Source of the DNA: Paenibacillus sp. E222
GTDB taxonomy: Bacteria; Bacillota; Bacilli; Paenibacillales; Paenibacillaceae
Reading direction: 5' to 3'
Length of the DNA: 64,000 nucleotides
Assembly: GCF_013401555.1 (NCBI RefSeq)
Contig: NZ_CP058552.1
Location: forward strand, 1,860,001 to 1,924,000
Positions 61,978 to 64,000 of the stretch are shown here, piece after piece. Within the stretch, counting starts at the first letter, position 1; each line of letters begins with the position of its first letter. Made by a program: the position numbers and the translations under genes. The notes beneath the pieces are model-generated. The model did not search any database. It was not told where the DNA came from and saw nothing but the letters and a program-made list of their open reading frames with translations.

Positions 61978-63198
61978 ATGCTGAGAATGCTGAAGAAGAT
62001 GGACGGGGTTATTCTGTTTGTGTTGCTGCTGCTTATGGTCATGAGTGTATTTACGGTGTACAGTGCGATTCAGTCCGATCCGAAACTTGGAAATCATCAT
62101 ATCAAAACCTTGCTGTTTTACGGGATTGGATTCGTAGCCATCATTGGTATCGGATTAGTCAATTATAAACTGTATATCCAATATGCGTTTTATATTTACG
62201 CAGTTGGAATCGTCCTGCTGATTCTTGTCAACTTTGTAGGTGGCACGATTAATAATGCGAATGGCTGGATAAAGATTAGTGAGAGTCTCACTTTTCAACC
62301 AGCAGAATTGTTTAAAATGATCTTGATTCTGTTTCTGGCGCATGTATTGGTCAAAAGAAAAAATTCTACGCTTCGTTTCTGGAAAGATATCGTGCCCATC
62401 GGGTTATGGACGTTCGTTCCCTTTGCGTTAGTAATGGCTCAAAATGACCTGGGAAACGCCCTCGGATACATCGTGATTCTGGTCGCCGTGTTATGGATAG
62501 GGAATATCAAGTGGTCTCATGCATTAATTGCTCTTGCTATTGTGGGGATCACCTTTTTTGGATTCGTCAAAGCATATACGTCGTATCACGATGAGATTTT
62601 CACCTTTCTGGAAAAGGCGAACCGTGAGCACTGGGCCGAGCGAATTGATCCTTGGCTTGTACCGGATAAAGCAACGTCGAAAGCTTCCTGGCATACGAAA
62701 AATGCGGGTCTGGCCATAGGCTCGGGAGGCATAACAGGCAAAGGTTACATGCAAGGCACATCTGTTCAATCGGGGCGTGTACCGTATACATACTCGGATT
62801 CCATTTTTGTGGTCATTGCCGAGGAGTTTGGTTTTGTAGGCGGATCTGTTCTGCTCTTACTGTATTTTATCCTCATTCATCGTATGGTATTAATCGCATT
62901 ACACTGTAGAGACCGGGCAGGACCTGTGGTGATTGTAGGTATTATCGGGATGCTGTTATATCAGGTGTTTGAAAATATTGGCGCTTTCCTTGGGCTGATG
63001 CCGCTTACGGGCATTACGCTGCCGTTTATCAGCTATGGGGGCACCTCGCTGCTCATTAATATGGCATGTATCGGGCTGGTGATGAGTATTAAGTTGTATG
63101 GTCAGGAAGACGAGGACGAGCTTCTTATGGGAGAACAGCGAGCTACCTTATTAGAACGTTTGTGGAGTATGGTCCAAAAGGAAAAGACAACAGCGTAA
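61978..63198 (+). CDS. SEDS-family peptidoglycan polymerase (RodA/FtsW), second copy
   Basis: A 406-aa paralogue of the preceding gene, with the same landmarks: YSDSIFVVIAEEFGF and GLMPLTGITLPFISYGGTS. The two are clearly similar over their whole length, strongest in the second half (DPWLVPD, AIGSGGI, GKGY, EEFGFVG), so they arose by tandem duplication. ATG 61978 is chosen for GGGGGA at 11 bases; an in-frame TTG lies at 61951. Possibly a vegetative and a sporulation or stress form. Confidence 0.92.
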   Translation: MLRMLKKMDGVILFVLLLLMVMSVFTVYSAIQSDPKLGNHHIKTLLFYGIGFVAIIGIGLVNYKLYIQYAFYIYAVGIVLLILVNFVGGTINNANGWIKISESLTFQPAELFKMILILFLAHVLVKRKNSTLRFWKDIVPIGLWTFVPFALVMAQNDLGNALGYIVILVAVLWIGNIKWSHALIALAIVGITFFGFVKAYTSYHDEIFTFLEKANREHWAERIDPWLVPDKATSKASWHTKNAGLAIGSGGITGKGYMQGTSVQSGRVPYTYSDSIFVVIAEEFGFVGGSVLLLLYFILIHRMVLIALHCRDRAGPVVIVGIIGMLLYQVFENIGAFLGLMPLTGITLPFISYGGTSLLINMACIGLVMSIKLYGQEDEDELLMGEQRATLLERLWSMVQKEKTTA

Positions 63199-63301
63199 TC
63201 CTGAACTTTGGTATGATTCATCTTCGCTATAGAAATCCAGCTTCCCATTCAGAGGATGTTGGAGTAGGTTATGGAGCAGTAAGTTTTTGGTTTGTTAGTC
63301 C

Positions 63302-63340
63302 GATCTTTGCCTGCGCAGCTAGGCGAAGATCTTTTTTTAT
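63302..63340 (+). terminator. Terminator of the second SEDS gene
   Basis: GATCTTTGCCT and AGGCGAAGATC form a stem with one wobble or mismatch, followed by seven T. Strong intrinsic terminator. Confidence 0.85.
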
Positions 63341-63613
63341 TTTTAAAGGCAGTGAGAACTTTGAATTTTAAATGAATGACAAATTTAAATTTTATTGACA
63401 AATATTTCAATTCTGTATTATCCTAATTTTAACTATACTCAGAATAAGTCAGCAGTCCTGGAGAATCCTTGTTTTCCTCGTGTCTCTCAGATCAGCATTC
63501 GATATTCCATTCTTATCGTCCTGGTTACACTTCTACAAATTCTATTGGTTCCTGTACAGAACATCCAATGGCTTGTTTATTTCTCAATGAAATGAAATCG
63601 ATTTCACAATTAA

Positions 63614-63629
63614 TTGTAAACGCTTACTT
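63614..63629 (+). promoter_or_regulatory. cre site upstream of the chitinase gene
   Basis: TTGTAAACGCTTACTT matches the 16-base CcpA cre consensus (WTGNAANCGNWNNCAW) with one mismatch. It lies about 190 bases upstream of the chitinase start and 45 bases upstream of a small frame, consistent with glucose repression of a chitin-degrading enzyme. Confidence 0.65.
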
Positions 63630-63672
63630 TCTTTTAGTTCTATCTGATTTGAAATTGAGAGGATGAGAAGCC

Positions 63673-63792
63673 ATGTGTTTTAACAAGTTTGGCAGTGCAG
63701 CGGCTGTGATCAAGGAAGAGGTGCGTAGTGCGGTACGTGGGCCTCCTGCCGAAGTGGGATGTGGGCGAAGGATCAGGTCGCTGAATGATTAA
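63673..63792 (+). CDS. Possible 39-aa leader peptide upstream of the chitinase
   Basis: A 39-codon frame (starts MCFNKFGSAAAV, ends IRSLND) with GAGAGGATGAGAAG just upstream, ending 26 bases before the chitinase ATG. No homology recognised. It may be a translated leader or an unannotated small protein; conservation is unknown. Confidence 0.35.
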   Translation: MCFNKFGSAAAVIKEEVRSAVRGPPAEVGCGRRIRSLND

Positions 63793-63818
63793 TTTTAAAC
63801 CCAAAAGGAGAGTTTGAA

Positions 63819-64000
63819 ATGAATAAAAATCGAGTTGTTAAGACCCCGTCGATCGTCAACGTGTTCATGCTCTTGTTTTTATCTTTTGCACTAACCGTTT
63901 CGACATTTGCCATCGGACCAGCGAAACAAGCTGACGCAGCTCCTCTTCCAAAGAAAATTATTGCTTATGTGGCTGGTTGGGCCAACTGGACCGCGAATGA
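63819..64000 (+). CDS. Secreted GH18-type chitinase (5' part only)
   Basis: The first 60 codons are present. A long Sec signal peptide (hydrophobic core FMLLFLSFALTVSTFAI, cleavage near QADA-AP, residue 40) is followed by KKIIAYVAGWANWTA, the first beta strand of GH18 chitinases. AAAGGAGAG lies just before ATG 63819. The rest, including the DxxDxDxE motif, lies beyond the window. Confidence 0.8.
   Translation, partial: MNKNRVVKTPSIVNVFMLLFLSFALTVSTFAIGPAKQADAAPLPKKIIAYVAGWANWTAN

Larger units (their letters stand above)
63199..63672. other. Region between the SEDS genes and the chitinase leader
   Basis: Holds the terminator of the second SEDS gene, a TTGACA at 63395-63400 with a weak -10 at 17 bases, and a cre site at 63614-63629. 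No gene is supported here. Confidence 0.6.

Noticed and set aside
1..64000. rRNA, tRNA and CRISPR arrays
   Set aside because: No rRNA-like blocks, cloverleaf-type sequences or regularly spaced repeats with unique spacers were seen; the only regular arrays are the 11-bp operator repeats and the coding repeats of the SLH gene.

Overview
The window looks like the chromosome of a Paenibacillus-type, spore-forming low-GC Gram-positive bacterium. Evidence: AGGAGG-type ribosome sites with frequent TTG/GTG starts, a Spo0E-like protein, an SLH surface protein, a YesM/YesN-type two-component pair beside a sugar ABC importer, a receptor with a downstream signal-peptide gene, and a Bacillus-type type I toxin. 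I saw no rRNA, tRNA or CRISPR array. Species cannot be fixed without a database search.

Layout: 1-4.9 kb, sensor kinase (5' cut by the window), YesN-type regulator, carbohydrate ABC importer. 5-7.3 kb, divergent MocR-type regulator and LysE-type exporter. 7.6-12.4 kb, two chemoreceptors flanking moaA. 12.9-27.1 kb, a reductive pyrimidine (or hydantoin) degradation locus: an NMT1/THI5-type ABC importer, omega-aminotransferase, M20-type N-carbamoyl hydrolase, nitrilase-type N-carbamoyl hydrolase, PreT, PreA, dihydropyrimidinase, an unknown 75-aa protein and a convergent PucR regulator. 27.5-31.7 kb, RND efflux pump with its TetR regulator. 32-35.4 kb, an SLH protein with five C-terminal repeats, flanked by decayed IS3-family transposase ends. 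35.6-36.9 kb, a TetR gene with a paired SMR exporter. 37-38.5 kb, a membrane-anchored phospholipase D-like protein. 38.8-49.4 kb, a CarH-type B12-dependent MerR regulator followed by a tightly packed carotenoid operon and fni. 49.7-56 kb, an AT-rich accessory stretch: hypothetical genes, an IS110 remnant, a small XRE regulator, an AimR-like (RRNPP) receptor with an overlapping 45-aa signal-peptide gene, a Spo0E-like protein and a type I toxin-antitoxin module. 56-63.2 kb, conserved genes: GNAT, ychF, prfA, prmC and two tandem SEDS (RodA/FtsW) genes. The window ends in the start of a secreted GH18 chitinase gene preceded by a cre site.

The two most notable systems are regulatory. First, the carH promoter and the crt promoter each carry three direct repeats of a TGTA-core motif at an exact 11-bp period. 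This is the arrangement known for CarH operators, so the carotenoid operon is probably B12/light controlled and carH autoregulated. The His that forms the light-state ligand in Thermus CarH is, however, a Glu here. Second, the XRE/TPR regulator at 53.1-54.5 kb overlaps an unlisted 45-aa secreted-peptide gene ending in SHGLGS, the layout of AimR-like peptide quorum sensing. Other points of interest are a two-plus-two inverted intergenic repeat found twice, an unusual low-complexity insert in the RND pump, and a chemoreceptor with no N-terminal membrane segment before its sensor region.
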